The notes below the pieces were generated by a model, which was given only the letters and a program-made list of their open reading frames with translations, was not told the origin of the DNA and searched no databases. A program made the position numbers and the translations under genes. Shown here in pieces: positions 35,817 through 44,770 of a stretch of 64,000 nucleotides of DNA. The stretch's first letter is position 1. Each line of letters opens with the position of its first letter. Where the stretch lies: assembly GCF_000585375.1 (NCBI RefSeq), contig NZ_KK073874.1, positions 1,612,001 through 1,676,000 on the forward strand, read 5' to 3'. The stretch is from Cryptosporangium arvum DSM 44712 (GTDB lineage: Bacteria > Actinomycetota > Actinomycetes > Mycobacteriales > Cryptosporangiaceae).

Positions 35817-36484
35817 CGGGCCAGCTCCAGCCTGCGCACGGCGGTGGTGCGGCCACCGAGCTCGACCGCTCCGTCGCCGGTCGGGCCGGCGATCAGGACC
35901 GAACCGACGCCCTGGTGGATCTCGACCCTGCGGCCGAGCTTCCCGACGAGCGCGACCGCGGCGGCGCCGGTAGCTTCGTCCTCCTGAATGCCCATATCGA
36001 CCGGGAAGGACCGGGATCGCACTATTCCGGCGGCCTCGTCGATCCAGGCCCAGACGTACTGCTGGCCCTCGGTCGGCAGCGGGTAGTTCTCGACCTCGGC
36101 CGCGCTGCCGAGCTGCCGGAAGTCGAACTTCGGTGTCCATTCCGGACGGGCGGTCACCCAGGTCAGGTCCGTCTCGTAGCGGACCGCGACGGTCCCCGCG
36201 GGCGGGCGCAGCGCGTCGACCGGGGCCTTCTCCCGGGCGAGCAGCCAGGCGGTGCCGACGGTCGGGTGACCGGCGAACGGCAGCTCGACGGCGGGGGTGA
36301 AGATCGTGATCGCGCCGGTGGCCGCGTCGTCGACGAAGACGGTCTCGCTGTAGCCGAGCTCGGCCGCGACGCCCTGACGGTCGGCCCGGAGAACGCTCGC
36401 ACCGTCCAGGACGACGCCGAGCGGGTTGCCGGCGGTACCGTCGGGACCAGGGAAGACCAGCAGTTCGTGCACCTCGATGCTCAT
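35813..36484 (-). CDS. PhzF-family isomerase-like protein
   Basis: 223 residues, shorter than the usual 260-300. The N-terminal half is typical: TAGNPLGVVLDG with the catalytic-site region, LGYSETVFVDD, and ELPFAGHPTVGTAWLL. The C-terminal part keeps EDEATGAAAVALVGKLG and the closing GDGAVELGG strands. PhzF proteins are isomerases/epimerases with few known substrates. The short form may lack part of the second domain. It starts at 36484, divergent from dnaG. Confidence 0.78.
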   Translation of the reverse strand: MSIEVHELLVFPGPDGTAGNPLGVVLDGASVLRADRQGVAAELGYSETVFVDDAATGAITIFTPAVELPFAGHPTVGTAWLLAREKAPVDALRPPAGTVAVRYETDLTWVTARPEWTPKFDFRQLGSAAEVENYPLPTEGQQYVWAWIDEAAGIVRSRSFPVDMGIQEDEATGAAAVALVGKLGRRVEIHQGVGSVLIAGPTGDGAVELGGRTTAVRRLELAR

Positions 36485-36591
36485 GCCGCTGAGCATGCCG
36501 TGCCGACGTCGGTTCAGTCGACTGGCAGCATTGCCCACTATCGCAAGAAGACTGCCAGAAGGGGTCGCCGCCGATTGTCGGGGGTTCGCCA

Positions 36592-36597
36592 TAGACT
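36592..36597 (+). promoter_or_regulatory. -10 element of dnaG, probably leaderless
   Basis: TAGACT is followed after seven bases by the GTG start at 36605, leaving no room for a ribosome-binding site. The spacing is typical of leaderless actinobacterial mRNAs. Confidence 0.45.
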
Positions 36598-36604
36598 CGA
36601 CGCC

Positions 36605-38530
36605 GTGGCGGGGCGGATCAGGGACAGCGACATCGCGTTGGTGCGGGAACGGTCACCGATCGTCGACGTCGTCGGTGAGCGGGTGACGCTCCGGCCGGCG
36701 GGCGGCGGCACGTTCAAAGGGCTGTGCCCCTTCCACGACGAGAAAACGCCGTCTTTCAACATCAACCCGGCTAAAGGCGTCTACTACTGCTACGGCTGCG
36801 CCGAGGGTGGCGACGTCCTGAGCTTCGTCATGAAGACGGAGATGCTGACGTTCTCCGAAGCGGTCGAGCGGATGGCCGCCCGGGCGGGGATCCAGCTCAC
36901 CTACACCGAGGCCGGGCCGGCGCCGGTGCGCAACACCGGCCAGCGTCAGCGGCTCATCGCCGCGCACACCGCGGCCGCCGAGTTCTACGCCGAGCAGCTC
37001 GGCACCCGCGACGCGATGCCCGCGCGCGAGTTCCTCGCCGCCCGGGGCTTCGGGCCCGACGCGGCCCGCCAGTTCGGCTGCGGGTTCGCCCCCGCCGGCT
37101 GGGATGCGCTCACCAAACACCTGCGCGGCCGCGGCTTCACCAACGAGGAGCTGGTCACCGGCGGTATCTCGAAGGCCGCGCGGTCCGGGTCGCTGATCGA
37201 CCGGTTCCGCGGGCGGCTGGTCTGGCCGATCCGCGACCTCGGCGGCGAGGTGATCGGGTTCGGCGCCCGCCGCCTGCTCGACGGCGACGACGGCCCGAAG
37301 TACCTGAACACCCCCGAGTCGCCGATCTACAAGAAGTCGCACGTCCTCTACGGCGTCGCGAACGCGAAGAAGGACATCGCGAAGCAGCAGCGCGCGGTCG
37401 TCGTCGAGGGCTACACCGACGTGATGGCCTGCCACCTCGCCGGTGTCGTCACCGCGGTCGCCACCTGCGGCACCGCGTTCGGCGCCGACCACATCCAGGT
37501 GCTGCGGCGCCTCCTGATGGACCAGGACGAGTTCCGCGGCGAGGTCATCTTCACCTTCGACGGCGACGCCGCCGGGCAGAAGGCCGCGGTGCGCGCGTTC
37601 GAGGACGACCAGCGCTTCGTCGCCCAGACGTTCATCGCGGTGTCGCCGCAGAACATGGACCCCTGCGAGCTGCGGCTCGCGCACGGCGACTCCGCGGTGC
37701 GTGACCTGGTGGCCCGCCGCGAGCCGCTCGTCGCGTTCGTGCTGCGGACGCTGCTGGCGAAGTACGACCTGGACACCGTCGAGGGCCGGGTCGCCGCACT
37801 GCGCGCCGCCGCACCGCTGGTCGCGCGCATCAAGGACCGGGCGCTGCGGCCGGAGTACGCGCGCAAGCTCGCCGGTGACCTCGGCATGGACCTGGAGCCG
37901 GTGCTCAAGGCGGTCAACGAGGCGGCCGGCAAGGGCGGCGGCAAGGGCGGGGGCGGTCGCAACGCGGCCCCGAACGGGAGGGCGCCGCGTCAAGGTGGTG
38001 CGCCCGAGGCCGAAGACGACGCGCCGGTGAGCCCGGCCGGTGGGCGGCCCGACCCGGCCGACCGCGCGCTGATGGTGGAGCGCGAGGCCATCAAGCTCGC
38101 CGTGCAGGAGCCGGTGCTGGCCGGGCCGCTGTTCGACGCGGTCGGCGAGGACGCGTACACCAACCCGGCGTACCGGTCGGTGCGGCGCGCGGTCGCGGTG
38201 GTCGGCGGCGCGGTGGTCGGTACGTCCGGGCCCGAGTGGGTGCAGGCGCTCATCGACGCGTGTGACGACCTGGTCGGCAAGGCGCTCATCGTCGAGCTGG
38301 CGGTCGAGCGGCTCTTCAACGACGGGGAGATCGATCCCCGCTACGTGTCCGCGCAGATCAACGAGGTGCAGCGGCTCGCGACGGTGCGGCGCGTCGTCGC
38401 GGTCAAGTCGAAGTTGCAGCGGGTCAACCCGGTCGACGCCGTGGACGAGTACATGAAGCTCTTCGGTGAGCTGGTCGCGCTCGAGCAGTATCTGCACGGG
38501 CTGCGCGAACAAGCGATCGGAGGCCTGTGA
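36605..38530 (+). CDS. dnaG: DNA primase
   Basis: 641 residues. The CHC2-type zinc ribbon uses Cys41, His44, Cys62 and Cys65 (CPFHDEKTPSF ... YYCYGC). The Toprim domain contains VVVEGYTDVM with Glu268 and FTFDGDAAGQ with Asp319/Asp321. A Gly/Lys-rich linker (about 440-475) separates the C-terminal helicase-binding domain. It synthesises RNA primers at the replication fork. The GTG at 36605 begins the conserved AGRIRDSDIALVRERSPIVD opening. Confidence 0.95.
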   Translation: MAGRIRDSDIALVRERSPIVDVVGERVTLRPAGGGTFKGLCPFHDEKTPSFNINPAKGVYYCYGCAEGGDVLSFVMKTEMLTFSEAVERMAARAGIQLTYTEAGPAPVRNTGQRQRLIAAHTAAAEFYAEQLGTRDAMPAREFLAARGFGPDAARQFGCGFAPAGWDALTKHLRGRGFTNEELVTGGISKAARSGSLIDRFRGRLVWPIRDLGGEVIGFGARRLLDGDDGPKYLNTPESPIYKKSHVLYGVANAKKDIAKQQRAVVVEGYTDVMACHLAGVVTAVATCGTAFGADHIQVLRRLLMDQDEFRGEVIFTFDGDAAGQKAAVRAFEDDQRFVAQTFIAVSPQNMDPCELRLAHGDSAVRDLVARREPLVAFVLRTLLAKYDLDTVEGRVAALRAAAPLVARIKDRALRPEYARKLAGDLGMDLEPVLKAVNEAAGKGGGKGGGGRNAAPNGRAPRQGGAPEAEDDAPVSPAGGRPDPADRALMVEREAIKLAVQEPVLAGPLFDAVGEDAYTNPAYRSVRRAVAVVGGAVVGTSGPEWVQALIDACDDLVGKALIVELAVERLFNDGEIDPRYVSAQINEVQRLATVRRVVAVKSKLQRVNPVDAVDEYMKLFGELVALEQYLHGLREQAIGGL

Positions 38531-39063
38531 TGAAGCTCCTCGACCGGCTGTTCCGCCGGGACGCCCCGCCGGTGACGCCACCGCTGGACCCGGCCGACCG
38601 GGTCGTGTCGTGGGCCACCACCGCGGAGGCGGTCGCGGTGGCGAGCGTGCACGCGCTCTGGCTGCCGCCGAAGAAGGGCGTCTCCGATCAGGAGTGGCAC
38701 CGGCTCGGCTGGCACGAGATCCACAAGGCGGTGTGGCGCGACGGGTCGCTCGTCGTCACGCCGGGGGTCGAGGTCGAGCCCGGGGTGGTGGCGGACGGCG
38801 CGGTGCGTCGGCTGCGGCTGCCCGACCCGCGTGACCTGCCGGTCCAGGTGCGGGAGCGGGTCGAGCGGAGCGTCGCGCACACCGAGCACCACGCGCTGAG
38901 CGGCGGTGGGGGAGTCCGGGTGGTCGCCAGGCGCGTGCCCGGCCACGACGGCCTGACCTGGCAACTGCGCTTCGACGACCCCGCCGACCGGAGTTCCGAC
39001 GCCGCCCGGGCCGAAGCCGAGGTCCTGCTCGACGCCGCCCGCGCCACCCACGAGCCCGTCTAG
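38530..39063 (+). CDS. Conserved hypothetical protein after dnaG
   Basis: 177 residues, soluble, with no signal peptide or membrane helix. The centre has WHEIHKAVWRDGSLVVTPGV, repeated in Actinobacteria in proteins encoded next to dnaG. The C-terminal part reads LTWQLRFDDPADRSSDAARA. I do not recognise a functional motif. The ATG overlaps the dnaG stop (TGATG), suggesting coupled expression. It shares the palindromic CTAG with the convergent response-regulator stop. Confidence 0.7.
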   Translation: MKLLDRLFRRDAPPVTPPLDPADRVVSWATTAEAVAVASVHALWLPPKKGVSDQEWHRLGWHEIHKAVWRDGSLVVTPGVEVEPGVVADGAVRRLRLPDPRDLPVQVRERVERSVAHTEHHALSGGGGVRVVARRVPGHDGLTWQLRFDDPADRSSDAARAEAEVLLDAARATHEPV

Positions 39064-39710
39064 CTCCGCAGGTAGGTCAGGACGGCGAGGACACGGCGGT
39101 TGTCGTCACCGGCCTGCTCCAGGTCGAGCTTCGTGAAGATGCCGGTGATGTGCTTGCCGATCGCGGCGTCGGTGACCCGCAGCTGCCGGGCGATCGCGGC
39201 GTTCGACCGCCCCTCGGCCATCAGCGCGAGCACCTCGCGCTCCCGCTCGCTCAGCCGCTGCAACGGGTCGCGGTTGCGCCGCAAGAGCTGTCTCACCACC
39301 TGGGGATCGACGACCGTGCGTCCGGCCACCACCTGCGCCACCGCGTCGACGAACGCCCCGACGTCGGTGATCCGGTCCTTCAGCAGGTAGCCGACCCCGG
39401 CGTTCCCGGGGGAGTCGAGCAGCTCGGCGGCGTAGGTCAGCTCGATGTACTGGCTGAGCACGAGCACCGCGAGCCCGGGACGCCCGCTGCGCAGCGTCAC
39501 CGCGGCTCGCAGCCCGTCGTCGGTCTCGTCCGGCGGCATCCGGACGTCGGTCACGACCAGGTCCGGATCGAACGCCGACGTCGCCGACCGCAGCGAATCG
39601 GCGTCCCCCACCGACGCCACCACGTCGTACCCGAAGCGGGACAGCGCGGCCGCGATGCCCTCCCGGATCAACGCGCCGTCCTCGGCGAGCACTACTCGGA
39701 CGGCGCGCAC
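39060..39710 (-). CDS. NarL/LuxR-family response regulator
   Basis: 216 residues from a GTG at 39710. The receiver domain has the acidic pocket near residue 10-11, phosphoacceptor Asp55 in LVVTDVRMPP, and the Lys of GYLLKDRI. The C-terminal LuxR helix-turn-helix is LSEREREVLALMAEGRSNAA and IGKHITGIFTKLDL. It overlaps the kinase gene by 19 bp, so the pair is co-translated. The ABC/FtsX genes just beyond the kinase are the likely targets. Confidence 0.9.
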   Translation of the reverse strand: MRAVRVVLAEDGALIREGIAAALSRFGYDVVASVGDADSLRSATSAFDPDLVVTDVRMPPDETDDGLRAAVTLRSGRPGLAVLVLSQYIELTYAAELLDSPGNAGVGYLLKDRITDVGAFVDAVAQVVAGRTVVDPQVVRQLLRRNRDPLQRLSEREREVLALMAEGRSNAAIARQLRVTDAAIGKHITGIFTKLDLEQAGDDNRRVLAVLTYLRS

Positions 39711-40882
39711 GGCAGCTCCACCCGCAACACCGTCGGCCCACCCGGCGGACTCACCAGCGCGAGCCGGCCGGCCGCCGCGGCGACCCGGTCGGCCAGGCCG
39801 GCCAGACCGCTGCCCGGGGCCGCGGAAGCGCCGCCCACCCCGTCGTCCCGGATCTCGACGACCAGCCGGGAGCCCTCCTGCCCACCGGTCACCGACGCAC
39901 TCGAACACCCACTGTGCCTGGCCACGTTGGTCAGCGCCTCGCACACCACGAAGTACGCGGCCACCTCCACCGACGACGGCAGCCGCCCGGGCAGCTCGAG
40001 CTCGACGTCGACCGGGACTCCGGACCGGTCCGCGAGCTCGGCGACGGCGGCGGGCAGGCCCCGATCGGTGAGGATCCGCGGGTGGATACCGCGGAGGAAC
40101 TCCTGGAGTTCGTCGAGCGCGCGCCGGGCGTCACCGTGGGCACGTTCCACGAGCGTGCGCATCTCGTCGGGCCCGGCCAGACGGGCCAGGCCGAGCGTCA
40201 TGCCCAGGGCGACGAGACGCTGCTGCGCACCGTCGTGCAGGTCCCGTTCGATGCGGCGGCGTTCGGCGTCGAACGCGTCCACCAGGCGGGCGCGCGACCG
40301 GACCAGCTCGACGACGTTCTCGTCGGTGACGCCGCGCCGCGGGGCGAGGAACGCCCGGGCGAGCCGCGCCCGCCCGGCGGCGTAGAGCCGGATGAGATAC
40401 CCCGCGAGCGGCAGCGCGAGCACCCCGACGACCGCGGCCGCCCAGGCCTGCCCCGGCGTGGTGACGAGCACCAGCTTCAGCACCTTGACCTCGTCGAACC
40501 AGGCCTGCAGCACCGGTGAGGACATCAGCGACAGCGGCACCGCGACGCCGTAGCCGAGCACGGCCAGGTCCAGCCACCACAGCAGGCCGCCGAGCAGCAG
40601 CGCGTACGCCAGCTCCCGCCAGCTGGCGCGTTCGTGGAGCCGGCAGCTCAGCCAGGCGCGCAGACCGGGCCGGTCCGGCTCCCGGTGCGGGTCGCCGTCC
40701 ACCCCCAGCCGGCGACGCTCGACCCAGCCCACCGGCAGCCCCGACAGCAGCACGGCCCCCAGGATCGGCAGCCCGATCAGCACCGGCGCGGTGAGGGCGC
40801 CGACCGTGACCAGCCCGAGCAGGAGCACCGCCGTGACCGCGCCGGTGACCACTCCGGTCGCGAGGGACACCACGGCACGCAT
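39692..40882 (-). CDS. Sensor histidine kinase (NarL-type partner)
   Basis: 396 residues. An N-terminal region with about four membrane helices and a short cytoplasmic loop is followed by the HisKA_3 dimerisation box RRRIERDLHDGAQQRLVALG (phospho-His near residue 207). The ATPase domain has CEALTNVARHSG, EIRDDGVGGA and GSGLAGLADRV. The membrane-embedded input lacks a large sensor domain, as in intramembrane-sensing kinases that respond to antibiotics or envelope stress together with an ABC exporter. An ATG at 40882 is preferred over the adjacent GTG. Confidence 0.88.
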   Translation of the reverse strand: MRAVVSLATGVVTGAVTAVLLLGLVTVGALTAPVLIGLPILGAVLLSGLPVGWVERRRLGVDGDPHREPDRPGLRAWLSCRLHERASWRELAYALLLGGLLWWLDLAVLGYGVAVPLSLMSSPVLQAWFDEVKVLKLVLVTTPGQAWAAAVVGVLALPLAGYLIRLYAAGRARLARAFLAPRRGVTDENVVELVRSRARLVDAFDAERRRIERDLHDGAQQRLVALGMTLGLARLAGPDEMRTLVERAHGDARRALDELQEFLRGIHPRILTDRGLPAAVAELADRSGVPVDVELELPGRLPSSVEVAAYFVVCEALTNVARHSGCSSASVTGGQEGSRLVVEIRDDGVGGASAAPGSGLAGLADRVAAAAGRLALVSPPGGPTVLRVELPCAPSE

Positions 40883-40993
40883 CACGGTCGGACCCTACGG
40901 GTGCGGTGCGGCCACGACAGTAGAGAAACCACTACCTCCGACGTCGAAGCAGGCCTGGTGCGTGCCGGTCGTCGCTCCGCTGTGCTCGACGGC

Positions 40994-41722
40994 ATGGACG
41001 ATCAGGCGGTAGGGCTGCGTGGGGTCACCAAGACCTACGGGCGGAAATCGGCGCGCGTGACCGCTCTCGACGGCGTCGACCTCGACTGTCCCGCCGGGAC
41101 GTTCACGGCGGTCATGGGGCCGTCGGGGTCGGGGAAGTCGACGCTGTTGCAGTGCGCGGCCGGGCTCGACCGGCCCGACCGCGGGAGCGTGCTGGTGGCC
41201 GGCGTCGACCTCACGCGGTTGAGCGAGACCCGGCTGGCGCGCCTGCGCCGGGACCGGATCGGCTTCGTCTTCCAGTCGTTCAACCTGCTGCCGTCGCTGA
41301 CCGCGGAGCAGAACGTGGGGCTGCCGCTCCGGCTGGCCGGCCGTCGCCCCGGACGGGACACGATCCGCGGGGCGCTCGCCCAGGTCGGGCTGGCCGGCCG
41401 GGAGCGGCACCGGCCCGGCGAGCTGTCCGGGGGGCAGCAGCAGCGGGTCGCGATCGCCCGCGCCCTGGTGAGCGCGCCGCCGGTGCTCTTCGCCGACGAA
41501 CCGACCGGTGCGCTGGACAGCGCCGCCGGGAGGGGCGTGCTGGAGATGCTGCGCGCGATGACCGGGCGGACGATCGTGATGGTGACGCACGATCCGGTCG
41601 CCGCCGCGTACGCCGACCGCGTGGTGTTCCTCGTCGACGGGCGCCCGGTGGAGGAGCTCGACCGGCCGACCCACGCGTCGGTGGTGGAGCGGATGGCCCG
41701 GCTGGCGGAACCGGCGTGCTGA
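40994..41722 (+). CDS. MacB/LolD-type ABC transporter ATPase
   Basis: 242 residues. Walker A GPSGSGKST, FQSFNLLPSLTAEQNV (Q-loop), signature LSGGQQQR, Walker B LFADEPTGALDS and VTHDP switch His identify the MacB/FtsE group. It pairs with the FtsX-type permease gene that starts seven bases before its stop. The two-component genes transcribed divergently probably control it. Confidence 0.9.
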   Translation: MDDQAVGLRGVTKTYGRKSARVTALDGVDLDCPAGTFTAVMGPSGSGKSTLLQCAAGLDRPDRGSVLVAGVDLTRLSETRLARLRRDRIGFVFQSFNLLPSLTAEQNVGLPLRLAGRRPGRDTIRGALAQVGLAGRERHRPGELSGGQQQRVAIARALVSAPPVLFADEPTGALDSAAGRGVLEMLRAMTGRTIVMVTHDPVAAAYADRVVFLVDGRPVEELDRPTHASVVERMARLAEPAC

Positions 41723-44106
41723 CCGTCGCGCTCAGTACCCTGCGGTCCCGCTGGACGACGTTCGTCACGACGGTGCTCACGCTGACGCTCGGCGTGGCGT
41801 TGATCGCCGCCGCCGGGGTGGTGATCGCGGGCACGGTGACCGCACCGGACCGCCCGCCCCGGCGGTACGCGGCCGCGCCGGTGGTGGTGACGCCCCGCGA
41901 CGAGCTGCGTGTCCCGACCGCGAACGGGGTGCAGGTGATCCCGCTGGCCGAATCCCGCGGTCTCCGGCCGGAGGTGGTCGCGCGTGTGACCGGGCTGGGC
42001 CCCGCGGTGATCGACCGGATCTTCCCCGCCGGCCTCGCGGGCAGTGAGCCCGGCGCGGTGGGCCGGCCGTGGGCGGCGGCCCGGCTCGGGAACTACCGGC
42101 TCGTGACGGGCCGGGGCCCCCGGAAGGCCACCGAGGTCGTCGTCCGCGACGGCGTGGCCGGGGTCGGGGTGGGGAGCGCGGTGACCGTGCTGACCGCGGC
42201 CGAGATCCGGGTCTACAGGGTGGTCGGGCTGACCGCGCCGGTCCCGTTCGAGCAGGCGATCTTCTTCACCGACGCCGAGGCGGCGCGGCTCTCGCCGCGG
42301 GTCGACGCGGTGGCGTCCGGGGCCGCGCCGGCGGCCGTCCGAGCGGCTCTCGGCGACGACGCCCGGGTATCGACCGGAGCCCGGCGCCGGGCGCTCGACC
42401 CGGATCACCGCGCCGACACCGAGGCCCTGGTCGCGGCGAACGCGATCGTCGGGACCGCAGCGGGGGTGTCGGGGTTCGTCGCGGTGTTCGTGATCGCGTC
42501 GACGTTCGCGTACGCGGTGGCGACCCGGCGGCGCGAGCTGGCGCTCCTGCGTACCTCGGGTGCGACCCCCGGCCAGGTCCGCCGGTCGGTGATCGCCGAA
42601 GGGCTGCTGCTGGGCGTGGCCGGGTCCGCCGCCGGGTGCGCGCTGGGCGGACCGCTGGCCCGTGGGGTGGCGGTGTGGCTCGTCGACAACGGGCTGGCTC
42701 CGCCGTGGTTCACGGTTCCGGACCCGCGCTGGCCGTTCGTCGTCGCGTCCGGGGCGGGGGTGCTCACCGCGCTGCTCGGGGTGGTGGCCGCCGCCCACCG
42801 CGCCGGGCGGATCCGGCCGGTGGAGGCGCTGCGCGAGACCGCGGTCGGAACCCCGATGACGCCGGGCCGCTGGATCTTCGGCCTGGTGACGTTCTCCGGC
42901 GCGCTGTTCATGCTCGTGGAGCCGGTGGTGGCCGCGCCCGCCGCGGCGCTCGGCCGCAAGCACTACCTCCCGGCGACGATGCTCCTGCTGGTCGCGATCG
43001 CGTTGCTCGCGCCGCTGGTCGTGCCGCCGCTGGCGCGTCTCCTCGGGACGCTTACCGGGCTGCTCGCCCGGCAGGCGGCGCTGACCGCGGCCAGGCGTAC
43101 CGCCGCGATGGCGGCTCCGGTGCTGCTCACGGCCGGTCTGGCCGGTGGTGTGCTGACGGTGACGGCGACGATCGACGCCGCGAAGTCCGCGGAGCGCGAA
43201 GGCCTGGCAGTCTCCTCGGAGCTGGGCCTGGATCCGGACGCGGTGGCCCGCGTCCGCGCCGTGCCGGGCGTGGCGTCGGTGAACGTCGTCCGTCCGACCG
43301 TCGTCTACGCCGCCGACGACGACGCGGCGGTCGTGCGGCACACTGCGCGCGCGGTCGACCGGGTCACCGGGGTGCCGGTGCTCGCCGGTGACCCGTCGGC
43401 CCTCGACGATCAGTCGATCGTGGTGGACGCGGAGTTCGGCTGGTCGGTGGGGGAGCACGTCCAGGTCTGGCTGGCCGACGGGAGCCCGCGTTCGTTCCGG
43501 GTCGTGGCGGTGGTGCGCGAGGGCGTCGGCGGCAACGGGGCGTTCCTGTCCGGCCGCCACGCCGGGACGGCGGTCGCGTCACGGGTGGAGGTGAGCGTGG
43601 CGCCGTGGGCGTCCCGGGCGGAGGTCTCCCGCGCGATCGAGGCCGCTGTGCGGGGGCGTGGGGAGCTGGCTACCACGAGGACCTCGCGGCGCGCGCAGAC
43701 GCTGGGGCTGCAGGTCATTCTCGGGCTGGCGACGGTGCTCGCGGTGCTCTCGATCGTCGGGACGACGCTGATGGCGGCACGCGACCGGCGCGGCGAGTCC
43801 GAGTTGCTCGGCCTGGCCGGGGCGACGCCGCTGCAGGTGGTGCGGGCCGTGTGCGCGGAGGCGCTGCTGGTGTCGGCCCTGGGCCTGGTTCTCGCCGCAG
43901 CGGCGACGGTGTTGTCGAGCGCAGCGCTGTGGCTGTGCCTCTGGCAGCTGACGGGCGGACCGCTACCGGTCGTGGTGCCGTGGGGCCCGGTCACCACCGT
44001 GGCCGCGGTGTGCGTCGGGGTGACGGTCGTCTCCGCCCTCGTTCCGGCACTGTGGACGCTCGGAAGGGCGTCGACGAAGCGGCGGGCGCCGGCGTCCGCG
44101 GTTTAG
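41716..44106 (+). CDS. FtsX-like ABC transporter permease
   Basis: 796 residues with an N-terminal helix, a large extracytoplasmic domain (about 40-230), three helices of the first FtsX core (near 245-370), a middle helix pair, a second extracytoplasmic domain (about 470-650) and a final three-helix FtsX core (about 655-790). ATRRRELALLRTSGATPGQV is the typical cytoplasmic loop of these cores. The duplicated 10-helix layout matches exporters for antimicrobial peptides or lipids. Substrate unknown. Confidence 0.88.
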   Translation: MLTVALSTLRSRWTTFVTTVLTLTLGVALIAAAGVVIAGTVTAPDRPPRRYAAAPVVVTPRDELRVPTANGVQVIPLAESRGLRPEVVARVTGLGPAVIDRIFPAGLAGSEPGAVGRPWAAARLGNYRLVTGRGPRKATEVVVRDGVAGVGVGSAVTVLTAAEIRVYRVVGLTAPVPFEQAIFFTDAEAARLSPRVDAVASGAAPAAVRAALGDDARVSTGARRRALDPDHRADTEALVAANAIVGTAAGVSGFVAVFVIASTFAYAVATRRRELALLRTSGATPGQVRRSVIAEGLLLGVAGSAAGCALGGPLARGVAVWLVDNGLAPPWFTVPDPRWPFVVASGAGVLTALLGVVAAAHRAGRIRPVEALRETAVGTPMTPGRWIFGLVTFSGALFMLVEPVVAAPAAALGRKHYLPATMLLLVAIALLAPLVVPPLARLLGTLTGLLARQAALTAARRTAAMAAPVLLTAGLAGGVLTVTATIDAAKSAEREGLAVSSELGLDPDAVARVRAVPGVASVNVVRPTVVYAADDDAAVVRHTARAVDRVTGVPVLAGDPSALDDQSIVVDAEFGWSVGEHVQVWLADGSPRSFRVVAVVREGVGGNGAFLSGRHAGTAVASRVEVSVAPWASRAEVSRAIEAAVRGRGELATTRTSRRAQTLGLQVILGLATVLAVLSIVGTTLMAARDRRGESELLGLAGATPLQVVRAVCAEALLVSALGLVLAAAATVLSSAALWLCLWQLTGGPLPVVVPWGPVTTVAAVCVGVTVVSALVPALWTLGRASTKRRAPASAV

Positions 44107-44116
44107 GGTGGGCGCC

Positions 44117-44770
44117 GTGCTCATCGACCGCAATCCGCTGCCCGACGGTATCGACGAGCGGCTCCGGCGGCAGCTGTCGTTCATCGCCGAGGTCGATCAG
44201 CTCAAGACCGTGCTGCGGGCCTCGCCGCTGGCGGCGGCCGAGCGGCGGGAGAACGACGCCGAGCACTCGTGGCACCTCGCTCTGATGGTGCTGCTGCTCG
44301 CCGAGTACGCCGACGAGCCGATCGACGTCGGGCACACGATGCGGCTGGTGATCGTGCACGACCTGGTGGAGATCCACGCGGGTGACAGCCCGGTGTTCGA
44401 CCCGGCCGCGGTCGTGGGGCAGCGGGAACGCGAGGAGGCCGCGGCCGACCGGCTGTTCACGCTGCTGCCCGACGACCAGGCGACGCACCTGCGCGCGTTG
44501 TGGGACGAGTTCGAGGCCGGTGCGACGCCCGAGGCGCGCTTCGGCAAGGCGATGGACCGGCTCGAGCCGATGCTGCTCAATTGGCTCACCGGGGGCGGGA
44601 CGTGGCACATGCCCGGGGCCACCGAGAGCACGGTCCGGGCCCGCGAGTCCGGGGTGGTCGCCGGTTCCACGTCACTGGGCGCGGCAACCGGCCGCCTGGT
44701 CGACGAGGGGATCCGCCGCGGCTGGATCCGGCCCGACGGGCCCGACCTCGAGCCCTCCAGCGGGGGCTGA
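44117..44770 (+). CDS. HD-domain phosphohydrolase (YfbR/YGK1-like)
   Basis: 217 residues. The HD motif is spread as ENDAEHSWHLALMV, RLVIVHDLVEIHAGD and a later Asp in the ARFGKAMDRLEPMLLNW helix. This is the pattern of the YfbR/HDDC2 5'-deoxynucleotidases. The GTG at 44117 has a GGGTGG before it. A GTG nine bases earlier is possible. Its last 99 bases lie over the 3' end of the convergent EamA gene, an unusually long overlap. Confidence 0.82.
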   Translation: MLIDRNPLPDGIDERLRRQLSFIAEVDQLKTVLRASPLAAAERRENDAEHSWHLALMVLLLAEYADEPIDVGHTMRLVIVHDLVEIHAGDSPVFDPAAVVGQREREEAAADRLFTLLPDDQATHLRALWDEFEAGATPEARFGKAMDRLEPMLLNWLTGGGTWHMPGATESTVRARESGVVAGSTSLGAATGRLVDEGIRRGWIRPDGPDLEPSSGG

